Assembly: GCA_019186845.1 (NCBI GenBank)
Contig: JABARW010000039.1
Coordinates: 1-32,309 of the forward strand
Direction: 5' to 3'
DNA from: Planctomycetota bacterium
GTDB taxonomy: Bacteria; Planctomycetota; UBA8742; UBA2392
Length of the DNA stretch: 32,309 nt
Below the pieces are notes generated by a model. The model was not told the origin of the DNA. It did no database searches and worked only from the letters and a program-made list of their open reading frames with translations. Each line of letters starts with the position of its first letter. The first letter of the stretch is position 1. The position numbers and the translations under genes are program-made. Shown one piece after another: positions 8,938-17,600 of this stretch.

Positions 8938-9086
8938 CGGCTTCAATTTCAAGATTGCCGGACCTGGAGACTTCGCCTTTGATGTTGAACTTCCAGTCCT
9001 GACGACTGCCTTCATTGCAACCCGTTGTGCCGCGCCTTGTGCGCAGAGCCCGCAAAAGAAACGAGAACTCAGAACGGAGCACAAAT

Positions 9087-9653
9087 ATGGGCCAGACACC
9101 TGATCAGATCACCAAGGCCGCCGAAGCCGCCATGCAGAAGGTGCTCGGCCACCTCTCAGAGCAGTTTCATGGCGTGAGCGCCGGGCGCGCCAGCCCTGCC
9201 ATGGTCGAGAACATCAAGTTCGACTACTACGGCACCCCCACACCGCTCAAGGGCGCGGCCCAGATCAGCACGCCCGACGCCGGCACCATCCAGATCAAGC
9301 CCTTTGACATCAGCCAGGTGAAGGCCATTTCGGGCGCAATCTCAGCCGCCAACATCGGCATGACGCCCAAGGACGACGGCAAGATCATCACCCTGAAGCT
9401 GCCGATGATGACGCAGGAGACGCGCCAGAAGCTGGCCAAGCAGGTCAAGGACATGGCCGAGCAGGCCAAAATTCCGATCAAGAACGCGCGCCACGAGGCC
9501 ATGAAGCAGGGCGACGCCTCGCTCAAGGAGTCGACCGTCACCGAAGACCAGCACCGCAAGCTGAAGGACGATATCCAGAAGCTCACCGACAAATACAACA
9601 AGCAGATTGAAGAGAACCTCAAGAAGAAGACCGACGAAGTCATGAAGGCCTAG
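9087..9653 (+). CDS. frr: Ribosome recycling factor
   Basis: RRF works with EF-G to split the post-termination ribosome complex in the cytoplasm. I chose the ATG at 9087 (188 aa; E. coli 185), with CGGAG about 8 bases upstream, over an in-frame start at 9015 that would add 24 atypical residues. Family signatures: SAGRASPAMVENIKFDYYG, STPDAGTIQIKPFD, ISAANIGMTPKDDGKII and the C-terminal helix from HRKLKDDIQKLTDKY onward. The gene is downstream of pyrH with no gene between, and is followed by a strong hairpin terminator at 9675-9705, so pyrH-frr probably forms one transcript. Confidence 0.97.
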   Translation: MGQTPDQITKAAEAAMQKVLGHLSEQFHGVSAGRASPAMVENIKFDYYGTPTPLKGAAQISTPDAGTIQIKPFDISQVKAISGAISAANIGMTPKDDGKIITLKLPMMTQETRQKLAKQVKDMAEQAKIPIKNARHEAMKQGDASLKESTVTEDQHRKLKDDIQKLTDKYNKQIEENLKKKTDEVMKA

Positions 9654-9674
9654 GACGAGGCAGCCAGCCGCCAG

Positions 9675-9705
9675 GCGGCGCCGGACTCCGGCGCCGCGAC
9701 GGTTT
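9675..9705 (+). terminator. Rho-independent terminator after frr
   Basis: A perfect 10-bp GC-only stem (GCGGCGCCGG at 9675-9684, CCGGCGCCGC at 9688-9697) with loop ACT begins 22 bases after the frr stop, followed within 5 bases by TTTT (9702-9705). It separates pyrH-frr from the porin gene, whose start lies 29 bases further on. Confidence 0.65.
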
Positions 9706-9733
9706 TCGGCGAAAGCGTCGCGGGAGTTCTGAC

Positions 9734-11281
9734 ATGCGGACATGGCTGGCGGCCACCTTGCTGGGCTTTTGCGCCCCCCTGCTGGCGGGCACCCAGACCG
9801 AGCGCCTGGAGGCAGACCTCGCCCGGGCGCACGCTGAACTCCAGGAACTCAAGGCCGGGGCCGGCGAAGAAGACCAGGGCCTGGCCACGCGCCTGCGCGA
9901 CCACCTTTTCACCTGGCGCAGCCAGGACGGGCGCTTTGCCCTGAAGATGGAGTCGCTCGTCCAGTTCCGCTATCTCTACCGCGACATCCGCGCCAACGCG
10001 GGGCGAGGCGGAGACAACGGCGCGGACTTCCATAATTTTCGCGTCCATTACCTGCGCCTGCGCTGGGAGGGCCACCTCTTTGGCCCCGCCTACAGCTACA
10101 ACGTTGAGCTGGCCCCCCTCTCCGACTCGGGGGGCCTGGCCTTTGACGATCTCTGGTTCCGCTGGGAGCCCCTGCCCCTGTTCAACCTGACGGCGGGCCA
10201 GCAGCGCACGCCCTTCAGCTACGAGCAGTCAGTGGACCCTGGCGGCCGCACCTTTCTTGAGCGTTCGTCGGCCGACAAGGCCTTTGACCAGGGCTTTGCC
10301 AAGGGCCTTGAGATCGCGGGTGTGGCTGACTTCTGGGCCGAGCGCGTGCTGTTCTGGAGCGTGGGCGTCTACAACGGCGTGCTGGAGCGAAAGAACGCAA
10401 GGCCCGCCACCGCCACCATCGAATTCGCCGGCCAGCGTTCCGACGGAGTGCGCGTGCAGAACCCCGCCGCGCTCGAAAATCAGGCCGGCAACTTCCGCAA
10501 CGCCGACCGCGACCTGCTGGAAGACCGCTTCGACGATTCCGTGGACGCCGACTTCATGTTCAACCTGCGCGTCGAGTTCCACGCCATGGGAGACATCGGC
10601 CTGCGTGCCTCTGACGGGCGCGGCAGCGAAGCCTGGGACGACTGGAAGTTCATGGTGGGGCTTGCCGCCTGCTACTTCAACGCGCGTGTGGACGGCGGCG
10701 GCACGCTGCTGGGCAACAATTTCCACGCGGTGCAGGCCCCCAGCGGTGTGATTCCTTCGCCCGGCAGCGATCGCAAATTCATCCGCGCCGAGACCCTGGC
10801 CCTGACGCTGGACGGCCACTTCCGCGGCTTTGGCTTTTCCGTGAACTGGGCGCTCTATTACCGGCGCGTCGAGTTCCGACATCACGGCCGGCTCGAGGGC
10901 TCCAACCTGCGGGGCCGCTATATCGCGGCCGCCGCGCAGGACACCGGTTTCACCGTGGACGTCGGCTACAAGATTGAGGCCATCGACACCCTGCTGGCCT
11001 CTCGCTGCTCGCTGGTCAACTACGACGAATTCGGCAGCCAGACGGGGACCGGCCAGCCCGTGGACGGCGACAGCTTCGGCGCCGATACCGTGGAGTGGGG
11101 CGGCTCGGCCAGCATCGAGCTGCACGGCGACCACCTCAAGCTCACGCTCGACTACCGTTACGTGATCCAGCAGTTGCCGCACGGCACGGGCAAGGGCAAA
11201 GACTCGACCAGCGGCGTCGAGCGCGTCAGCGAGTACCGCAACTTCCAGGAAATCCGCCTCCAGCTTCAGTGGATTTTCTAG
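9734..11281 (+). CDS. Outer-membrane porin, OprO/OprP (phosphate-selective) type
   Basis: The 515-residue product starts with a signal peptide (MRTWLAATLLGFCAPLLAG, probable cleavage after LAG), followed by a short charged heptad-like stretch (about 20-45) that could form a trimeric coiled coil, then alternating beta-strand patterns rich in Tyr, Trp and Phe to the end. It closes with LQLQWIF; a C-terminal Phe is the outer-membrane barrel assembly signal. FKxGQxRTPF-like text is seen as LTAGQQRTPFSYEQ, followed by FLERS and FDQGFAKG, which are typical of the OprO/OprP family. Substrate cannot be told from sequence; no phosphate genes are adjacent. GCGGGAG lies 8 bases before the ATG. It is convergent with the MscS gene, 32 bases apart. 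Confidence 0.85.
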   Translation: MRTWLAATLLGFCAPLLAGTQTERLEADLARAHAELQELKAGAGEEDQGLATRLRDHLFTWRSQDGRFALKMESLVQFRYLYRDIRANAGRGGDNGADFHNFRVHYLRLRWEGHLFGPAYSYNVELAPLSDSGGLAFDDLWFRWEPLPLFNLTAGQQRTPFSYEQSVDPGGRTFLERSSADKAFDQGFAKGLEIAGVADFWAERVLFWSVGVYNGVLERKNARPATATIEFAGQRSDGVRVQNPAALENQAGNFRNADRDLLEDRFDDSVDADFMFNLRVEFHAMGDIGLRASDGRGSEAWDDWKFMVGLAACYFNARVDGGGTLLGNNFHAVQAPSGVIPSPGSDRKFIRAETLALTLDGHFRGFGFSVNWALYYRRVEFRHHGRLEGSNLRGRYIAAAAQDTGFTVDVGYKIEAIDTLLASRCSLVNYDEFGSQTGTGQPVDGDSFGADTVEWGGSASIELHGDHLKLTLDYRYVIQQLPHGTGKGKDSTSGVERVSEYRNFQEIRLQLQWIF

Positions 11282-11313
11282 CGGCTCTCCAAAATCGGCC
11301 TGGCGGCCGTGAG

Positions 11314-14004
11314 CTAGCTCGCGGGCCGGGGGCCGTCACCCGGCGCGGCCTTGGGCTGGACGTCTGGAGCGGGCGGCGGACTTTCCGGGCGCGGGACTGC
11401 AGCAGCGTCCTGCGCCATCCTTTCCGCCAGGCGCTCGGCATCCGGAGGGCCGGCCGCCTGGGCTTTCGCGTCCTGCCCCGAGCCGGCCGGCTTGTCCGTT
11501 GTCAGCTTGGCCAGCGTCGCGGCACGGTCGCGCTCCTCGACGGACATGGCAGCCAGTTCCAATTCGTCGGGCAGCGCCTCGCCTCTGGACGCGCGAACAA
11601 AGCGCAGCACCGCGGCGCGCTTCTTGCGCATGGCAGCGGCTGAGACCTTCTCGTCCGTTGCCCGGTGGCTGACCACGCGCTGGGGCCGCGGAATCTCGAT
11701 GCCGAGTTCGTCGAACTTCAGCTTCACACGCTTGTGGTATTCGCGCGCAGCCCCCCACTGCTCGCCGGCGCGGGTCTTGAGCAGCACGCGAATCACCACC
11801 GCGTTTTCGCCCAGGCCCTGCACACCCATGACCACCGAGTCAAGGATCTTGCGGCCCCAGACCTCGTCCTGCTGCATGGCCCTGGCCACGGCATCCAGCA
11901 CGGCCATGATGTCTTCGACGTTTTCCTCGTGGGCGACGTTGATGTCCACAATCGTGCGCGACCAGAGCTTGGTCTGGTTCGTAGTCAGCGAAATCTGGCC
12001 GTTGGGTATGGTGTGGACGTCGCCGTTGAGCGAGCGGATCACCGTGGTGCGCAGATTCAGGCTCTCGATCGTGCCCGTTTTGCCGTTGATTTCGACGACA
12101 TCGCCTATGCTGTACTGGCCCTCAAGCAGGATGAAGAAGCCGGCAAAGAAGTCCTTGATCAGTGACTGCGCGCCAAAGCCCACCGCCAGCGAGACACCGC
12201 CGGCAGCCACGAGCAGCGGGCCGTAGTCCACATCAAACTGGGCCATGATCGCCATGACCGCCGCCACGAAGATCACCAGCCGCGTGGTCGCCGTCATGAC
12301 CGTGACAAGCGTGCGGCCGCGCTGGGCGTCGCTCACTTTCGCGTCCACCTCTGTGCTGGCGCGCCGGACGTAACGCTCAATCAGCGGACGGCTGCCCGCG
12401 CGGATCAGCCAGGTCAGGAACCACGCAGCGAGCACCACCGCAATCACCCGCAACGCACGGTCTCCCGCGGTGCGCAGCAGGCTCTCACGGTAGGCTTCGC
12501 GAGCCTGGGGCAACAGCAGGCGCCCGATCTCCGCGCCGCGGTCTTCAAGCCTTCGCATGCGGCGGTCCAGCACCTCCACGCGCGTCTGCGCGTAGCGCGT
12601 ATCGCGCCTGGCCGCGCCTTCCCGCTCCTGCTGGGCCTCCAGCTCCTCATGAAGCGCGGCCAGCCGCAGCCAGGGAAAATACAGGGCCTTGTTGCGTTCA
12701 GCCGACCGCACCTGGCCTGGGTCTGCCCCGGCCGGGGGCGCGAACGCGGCTTCCAGGGCCGCAATCTTGCCCTGGGTCTCCCCCACGATGGCGGCCACCC
12801 TGGCTTCAACCCGCTGCTTTTCTTCCCACAAACGCACCAGCGCCAGACGCTCCTCGCGCAGCCGTTTCAACTCGTCCTGGATGCCGGACCCCTCCGCGAG
12901 AAAGTCGTCGATGCGCTCGGACAGCTCCTGATACTCCGCAAGGGCCTTGCCCCGGTTCGATTTCTCGGACCCGGCATTGTCCTTGTCACGCGGCGCAGCC
13001 ACGCCACGGTCCTTCAGGGTCTCCACTTCGGCGTCCAGCCGCTCCTTGTAGTCTTCGCGCAGGTCGATTTCCTGCTGCACCTCGCGCAGCCGCCCGATCA
13101 GAAGGGTGAATTTCAACCGGTCCGCCGGTTGCCGTCCCCTTCGGCGATCCACGCGCTGCTCAATTTCGCCTTGCAGCGTGTTGACCTCCGCCAGGGAACG
13201 GGCGGCCAGCGGCAACAGCAGCGAGGCAGCCGGGCTGTCGGCAAACAGGGGGTACTGCACCTCGCGGGCCTCCCGGAGGGCTTGCAGGGCCTCCAGGCCC
13301 CGGGACTCATAGGACACATAGGCACTGAACACCTGCTCGACGAGATGGTCGTACTCGTCGAGCGAAAGCTTCAGCCGCTGCTCCGCCCAGCGAAGTTCAT
13401 AGTCGAGCTTCTCCAGGTCGTTCAGACGCTCGTAAAGCCGCGACTTGGGGCCGTCAAATTCCCTGGCTTCGGCGGACAGCCTCGAGACCCGGCCGAGTTC
13501 TTCTTCCGCTTCGCGAATGGCCCTGGCCAGCGCACCTTCGCGCTCGCTGCGGTCGGCGCGCGGCTCGCCAATCAGTTCGGCCAGGGCGTCCTCCCCCCGC
13601 TTGACGAGCCGGTCGTACTCCTGGCGCGCCGCCAGTTGGGCCGCGCTGGGTCCCGCCCGGGCCGCCTTGGCCGCGTTCTCCAGCGTCAACACCCGCGCCT
13701 CCAGCGACGAGACGGCCTGCGCTGCCCGCTCTGCGGTTTCGCGGCGGGCCGTTCGTTCTTCTTCCGTAATGCCCGGCTCCGCGGCACGGGCGTCGGCCTC
13801 GCTCTTGCGCTCGCGCGCTGCCTTCAGTTCGGCCAGGGCGGCCGCGGCGTGGGCCTTGAGCGCCTCCTCGTGCTCGCGCACATAGGGGGCCGTAGGAAGC
13901 TCGGGCAGCGCGGGCAGCGCGGGCGCCTCTTGTCCCGCCAGCGAGGCGCCACACAAGGCCAGGAACAGGAAGACCAGCAGACTAAGGCGGCGGGCGGCAG
14001 GCAT
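11314..14004 (-). CDS. MscS-family mechanosensitive channel with long periplasmic coiled-coil domain
   Basis: MscS channels open under membrane tension to release solutes during osmotic downshock. I take the ATG at 14004 (896 aa) because it places a signal peptide (LSLLVFLFLALCGASLAG) at the N-terminus; an in-frame start at 14052 would add 16 residues. About 450 residues of Glu/Arg/Ala-rich coiled coil follow (roughly 40-490), predicted periplasmic. Helices near residues 512-530 and 568-592 lead to the pore helix and beta domain: LLVAAGGVSLAVGFGAQSLIKDFFAGFFILLE then GDVVEINGKTGTIESLNLRTT and IPNGQI, the MscS signature. The last ~120 residues are Ala/Pro-rich tail. Large MscK/YbdG-like proteins have extra periplasmic domains but usually more helices; only about three are seen here. 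Confidence 0.88.
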   Translation of the reverse strand: MPAARRLSLLVFLFLALCGASLAGQEAPALPALPELPTAPYVREHEEALKAHAAAALAELKAARERKSEADARAAEPGITEEERTARRETAERAAQAVSSLEARVLTLENAAKAARAGPSAAQLAARQEYDRLVKRGEDALAELIGEPRADRSEREGALARAIREAEEELGRVSRLSAEAREFDGPKSRLYERLNDLEKLDYELRWAEQRLKLSLDEYDHLVEQVFSAYVSYESRGLEALQALREAREVQYPLFADSPAASLLLPLAARSLAEVNTLQGEIEQRVDRRRGRQPADRLKFTLLIGRLREVQQEIDLREDYKERLDAEVETLKDRGVAAPRDKDNAGSEKSNRGKALAEYQELSERIDDFLAEGSGIQDELKRLREERLALVRLWEEKQRVEARVAAIVGETQGKIAALEAAFAPPAGADPGQVRSAERNKALYFPWLRLAALHEELEAQQEREGAARRDTRYAQTRVEVLDRRMRRLEDRGAEIGRLLLPQAREAYRESLLRTAGDRALRVIAVVLAAWFLTWLIRAGSRPLIERYVRRASTEVDAKVSDAQRGRTLVTVMTATTRLVIFVAAVMAIMAQFDVDYGPLLVAAGGVSLAVGFGAQSLIKDFFAGFFILLEGQYSIGDVVEINGKTGTIESLNLRTTVIRSLNGDVHTIPNGQISLTTNQTKLWSRTIVDINVAHEENVEDIMAVLDAVARAMQQDEVWGRKILDSVVMGVQGLGENAVVIRVLLKTRAGEQWGAAREYHKRVKLKFDELGIEIPRPQRVVSHRATDEKVSAAAMRKKRAAVLRFVRASRGEALPDELELAAMSVEERDRAATLAKLTTDKPAGSGQDAKAQAAGPPDAERLAERMAQDAAAVPRPESPPPAPDVQPKAAPGDGPRPAS

Positions 14005-14050
14005 CACGCGATACCATGCGCCGTCACCGGGCCCAGTGCAACGCCAAGCC

Positions 14051-14098
14051 AAAAAAAATCCTGCTGGGTGTGCGGGCCGGTTCCTCCCCGGCCGGCAC
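14051..14098 (-). terminator. Weak terminator candidate after the beta-gamma-crystallin-like gene
   Basis: Reading the minus strand past the stop at 14143, an imperfect hairpin (6-bp inner stem 14075-14080/14088-14093, one mismatch, 4-bp outer stem 14070-14073/14095-14098) is followed after 11 bases by an uninterrupted run of eight T (plus-strand A at 14051-14058). The gap between stem and T-run is longer than usual, so the call is tentative. Nothing else is evident between 14005 and 14142. Confidence 0.3.
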
Positions 14099-14142
14099 GG
14101 AAGGAAATCTGTCTCACCCCATCCGCGCGGCGGCGCCTTGGG

Positions 14143-14490
14143 CTAATCCACCTCAACACGCGAGACCCGCCCATCCAGGCCGTTCTTGTGGAAGAAGGCC
14201 ACGCGCACGAACTCATCTTCGAACTTCAGCTCGAAGCTGGGGACCACGTACTCCGGCTTGGACTTCAATACCTCGATCTGGCACCAGTCGGCCGTGAGGG
14301 AGCCGCGCGGGTGGTCAAACAGCTGGATCAGGCAGCCCTCGCGCACATTGACCAGCTTGATGGAGCGCGCTTCATCATTGGCAACGGGGCCCCCGCGCAG
14401 AAAGTTGAATGCCTGCCCCGGATAATCGTTGAGGCTGCCCAGAGCGCGACCTTTGGCGTTGTTTTCGCTGTAGAAGATAATCTCACCCAT
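14143..14490 (-). CDS. Small beta-gamma-crystallin-like protein (115 aa)
   Basis: The ATG at 14490 is preceded by AGAGGAG, which decides the start over an in-frame Met 17 codons upstream. The 115-residue product has no signal peptide or membrane helix. It opens with EIIFYSENNAKGRA, matching the aromatic-x4-x-x-G Greek-key start of beta-gamma-crystallins, followed by NDEARSIKLV, close to the N/D-x-x-S-S-I/V calcium-loop signature, and a second aromatic/Gly unit (LIQLFDHPRGSLTADW). This suggests one two-motif crystallin domain plus a C-terminal strand pair (VRVAFFHKNGLDGRVSRVEV). Many bacterial members bind calcium; a role here is unknown. The Ser-Ser of the canonical loop reads Arg-Ser, so calcium binding may be weak. 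It is divergent from the large TPR gene. Confidence 0.6.
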   Translation of the reverse strand: MGEIIFYSENNAKGRALGSLNDYPGQAFNFLRGGPVANDEARSIKLVNVREGCLIQLFDHPRGSLTADWCQIEVLKSKPEYVVPSFELKFEDEFVRVAFFHKNGLDGRVSRVEVD

Positions 14491-14555
14491 GACGGCTCCT
14501 CTGCCCCTGTCGCCCGAACGGGCGGAGAGTATCTGCTGCATGACGCGCTGCCGCT

Positions 14556-14583
14556 GCTACAATCCCTCGCGGCCAATTGTAGC
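14556..14583. promoter_or_regulatory. 8-bp inverted repeat in divergent intergenic region, possible operator
   Basis: GCTACAAT (14556-14563) and ATTGTAGC (14576-14583) form a perfect dyad with a 12-base spacer, centred about 80 bases from both divergent start codons (14490 minus, 14649 plus). The left arm also contains TACAAT, a -10-like hexamer. The arrangement suits a dimeric regulator serving both genes, or an RNA hairpin in the leader of the TPR gene. Confidence 0.35.
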
Positions 14584-14648
14584 CGCTAACAGTTTCTTCA
14601 TATTGTGGATAGCATGAGCGCCCCCTGCCGCTCCCCTCGCCGCGATAC

Positions 14649-17600
14649 GTGAGCCAGACGTCCGCCAGCAAAACCGAACCCGAACCCCAGCCTGAACCCG
14701 CACGCCCGCGGCCTTGGCTGACGCCTCTGTTCGCCCTGCTCATCTTCGTGCTGGGCGCCGTGGCCTACTGGCCGCAGCTTGGCAACGGCTTCACCAACTG
14801 GGATGACAACTGGCTGATCACCGAGAACCGCTGGATCCGTGAAATCAGCGTGGCCAACACGGTGACTATTTTCAATCCCATGGCGCCGCAGGAAATTCGC
14901 GAGGAACTCGGCAACGAGTACCTGCCCCTGCGCGACTTGAGCTATTCGCTCAATTACGCCCTCGACGGCTACAACCCCCGCGGCTACCAGGCCACCAACC
15001 TGCTGCTTCACTTGTTCAACTCGCTGCTGGTGATGCTGCTGGCCGCGCGCATCTCAAGAAACGCCCTGACCGGCGGCCTGGCGGGGCTGCTGTTCTCCCT
15101 GCACCCCGTGCACGTGGAGGCCGTGAGCTGGCTGTCGTCACGCAAGGACCTGATGGCCACCTTCTTTGCCCTGCTGGCCATCAACCTGTACTGGGTCTCC
15201 CGGCTGCCCCGCGCCGGGCTCATGCCCAGTCAGAGTTTCGTGCAACGCCTGCGCCAGAGCGTGCGCCTGAGCTACTGGCTGGCCCTGCTCTGCTTTCTCG
15301 CGGCGCTGCTTTCGAAGATGCATGCCGTGGTGCTGCCCGCGCTGTTGCTCCTGCTGGAACTCTTTGGCCGGCAGCGGCTGGGGTCAGCATCGCTGGCACG
15401 CCGCGCCTTGATGCTGCTGCCTTTCTTCGGCATCGCCGCTTTGTTCACGCTGCTGGCGATGAAAATCGGCTCGGGTCTGATGCGCGAGCCCTACGGCGAC
15501 AGCCTGGCGTCCACCTGGTTCACGGCCGCGGCCGCCATCACCCGCGACGCCCAGGTGCTGGTTATGGGTGCACCCCTGCAAGCCTGCGTGGACTTTGAAC
15601 TGCGGCCCTACATCACCCCGCAGGTGGGCGCGGGCGTGGCCCTGCTTGTCCTGATGCTGGCCGCGGGCATCGGGGGCTGGCTCGCCCTGCGCCGCGCGCA
15701 GCCAAGCGCCTCACAGGCCCTGCTGGGCTGGCTGGGGTTGGGCGCCCTCTGGTTCCTGATCGCCCTGAGCCCCGTGAGCAACTTCTTCGTGCAGATCGGC
15801 ACCGTCTTCGCCGAGCGTTACCTCTATCTGCCCAGCGTGGGCTTCTGCCTCACCGCGGCCGCCCTGGCCACGGCCGCCTGGGAGCGAGCGCGGCGCGCGG
15901 CAGCGCCCCTGAACACGGCGGGCAGCGCCGTCCTGGTGCTGATGGCTGCGGCCCTGGCCGTGGCCTGCATCTGGCAGACCTCGCGCACCACCCTGAACTG
16001 GAAGGACAGCGAGACGCTGTGGCGCAGCGTGCTGGCCCACGACCCCGGCAACCACACGGCCTACTTCAACCTCGGGCGCGAACTGCAAGAGCGCGCCCTG
16101 AGCGAAAGCGACGCACAGCGCCGCGAAGAGCTGCTGCTGGCCGCGGAGATCAATTACACAAGCGCCCTGAACTTCGAGGCGCGGACCTACCGCTATGACC
16201 CGGCCCGTGTGTTTGGCGCCCTGGCCAGCGTTGAGATCCACCGCAGCAAACCCGCCGAGGCTTTGAAACTGCTGGATGAGGCCCAGGCCCGCGTTGACCT
16301 GCCCTGGCGCCCCCAGCGCGGCCGCGACGACATTGCCTCGATTCTCAACAACTATCGGGGGCTCGCCCTTTCGGCGCTGGGGCGTCACGAAGAAGCCCTG
16401 GCTGCCTTCCGGCGCGCCCTGGCCAGCTCGCGGCGCTACTCGAGCTACCGCATCAACCTCGCCAGCGAACTCGCCCGGGCCGCCCTGAACGAAAACAGCC
16501 GCGCGCTGCACCAGGCAGTCCTCGATGAGGCCTATGCCGAAATCGACGCCTACGAGCGCGAGCGCGGCAAGGACCTGCTGTCGACGGAGGCCCGGGCCCT
16601 GATCCTGAAGAAGGAATTTGACCTCAGGCTGCTGCTCTCCGGAAAGGGCGGCGAAGCCGCCGTGCCGCCCGAGCTGGCGGACTTGCTCAAGCGCGCTCAG
16701 ACCGAGTACCGCCGCGCTGTGGCCCTGCGCGAGGCTGAGGCTCCCAACGCCAAGGCCATGGCGACCTTGCTGTTGGCGGCCGCGGAGGCCTTCCTGCCCG
16801 GCAGCCCCGGCGACAAGAACGCCGAAGCCTTCCTGCGCCGCGCCCTCATGCTTGACCCAAAGCGCGAGGGCCTGCGCTACCTGCTGGCGCGACTGCTGCA
16901 GGAGAGAGACGGGCGCGAAGCCAAGGTGGAGGCCACACGCCTGCTGAATGAAGAGCTGGAATTGCACCCGGACTTCAAGCCGGCGCGTTCGCTGCGGGCC
17001 GCGGGGGTCTTCCAGCAGGCGCTCAACGAACTGGCGGGGCTCTACGGCGCCTTTGCGCCGGAGTACACGGCGGCTTACCCCGATATCAAGAAGCCAACCT
17101 GGACACAGATGACCCGGGCCTTCATCAAGCGCGACGCCTATCGTTCGCGGCTTGAAAAGAGCGTCGCCCTGTTCATGGAGGCCGCGAAGTGGGACAGCGA
17201 GAACCCCCAGTTGGCCGAGATCCTGAACCGTTCCATGGTGGAGGGCGGCCGCGAAGCCCTGGCGCTGGACCTCGGGCGGGGCCTGTGGTTCTTCGGAGGC
17301 GAGGTCGGGCGCGCCCAGGCCGAGGCCATGATGCGCACGGCCTTCAACCTCATGCCCGTCGATGGCCCTTTGAGCCGCTTTCTGGCGGGGATCTACCTCG
17401 AGCTGGCGGAAAAGGCCGTGCGCAGCAGCGACCGCGACGAGCTGCTCAAGCTGATCGAGAACATGCTCCAGCTGAGCGAGACCGCGCGCAGGCAGATGTC
17501 GATCCGCCTTATCAACATGGGCACGGACATCGATGGCGGCAAGAAGCTCAGCAACGTCAAGGGCGAAGAATTTGACTGGTCGCTCGTGGACGCTGCCGAG

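Noticed and set aside
11311..11320. Perfect 10-bp palindrome GAGCTAGCTC at the end of the MscS gene
   Set aside because: It has no loop or T-tract and covers the stop codon; a 10-base palindrome is expected by chance in a window this size.
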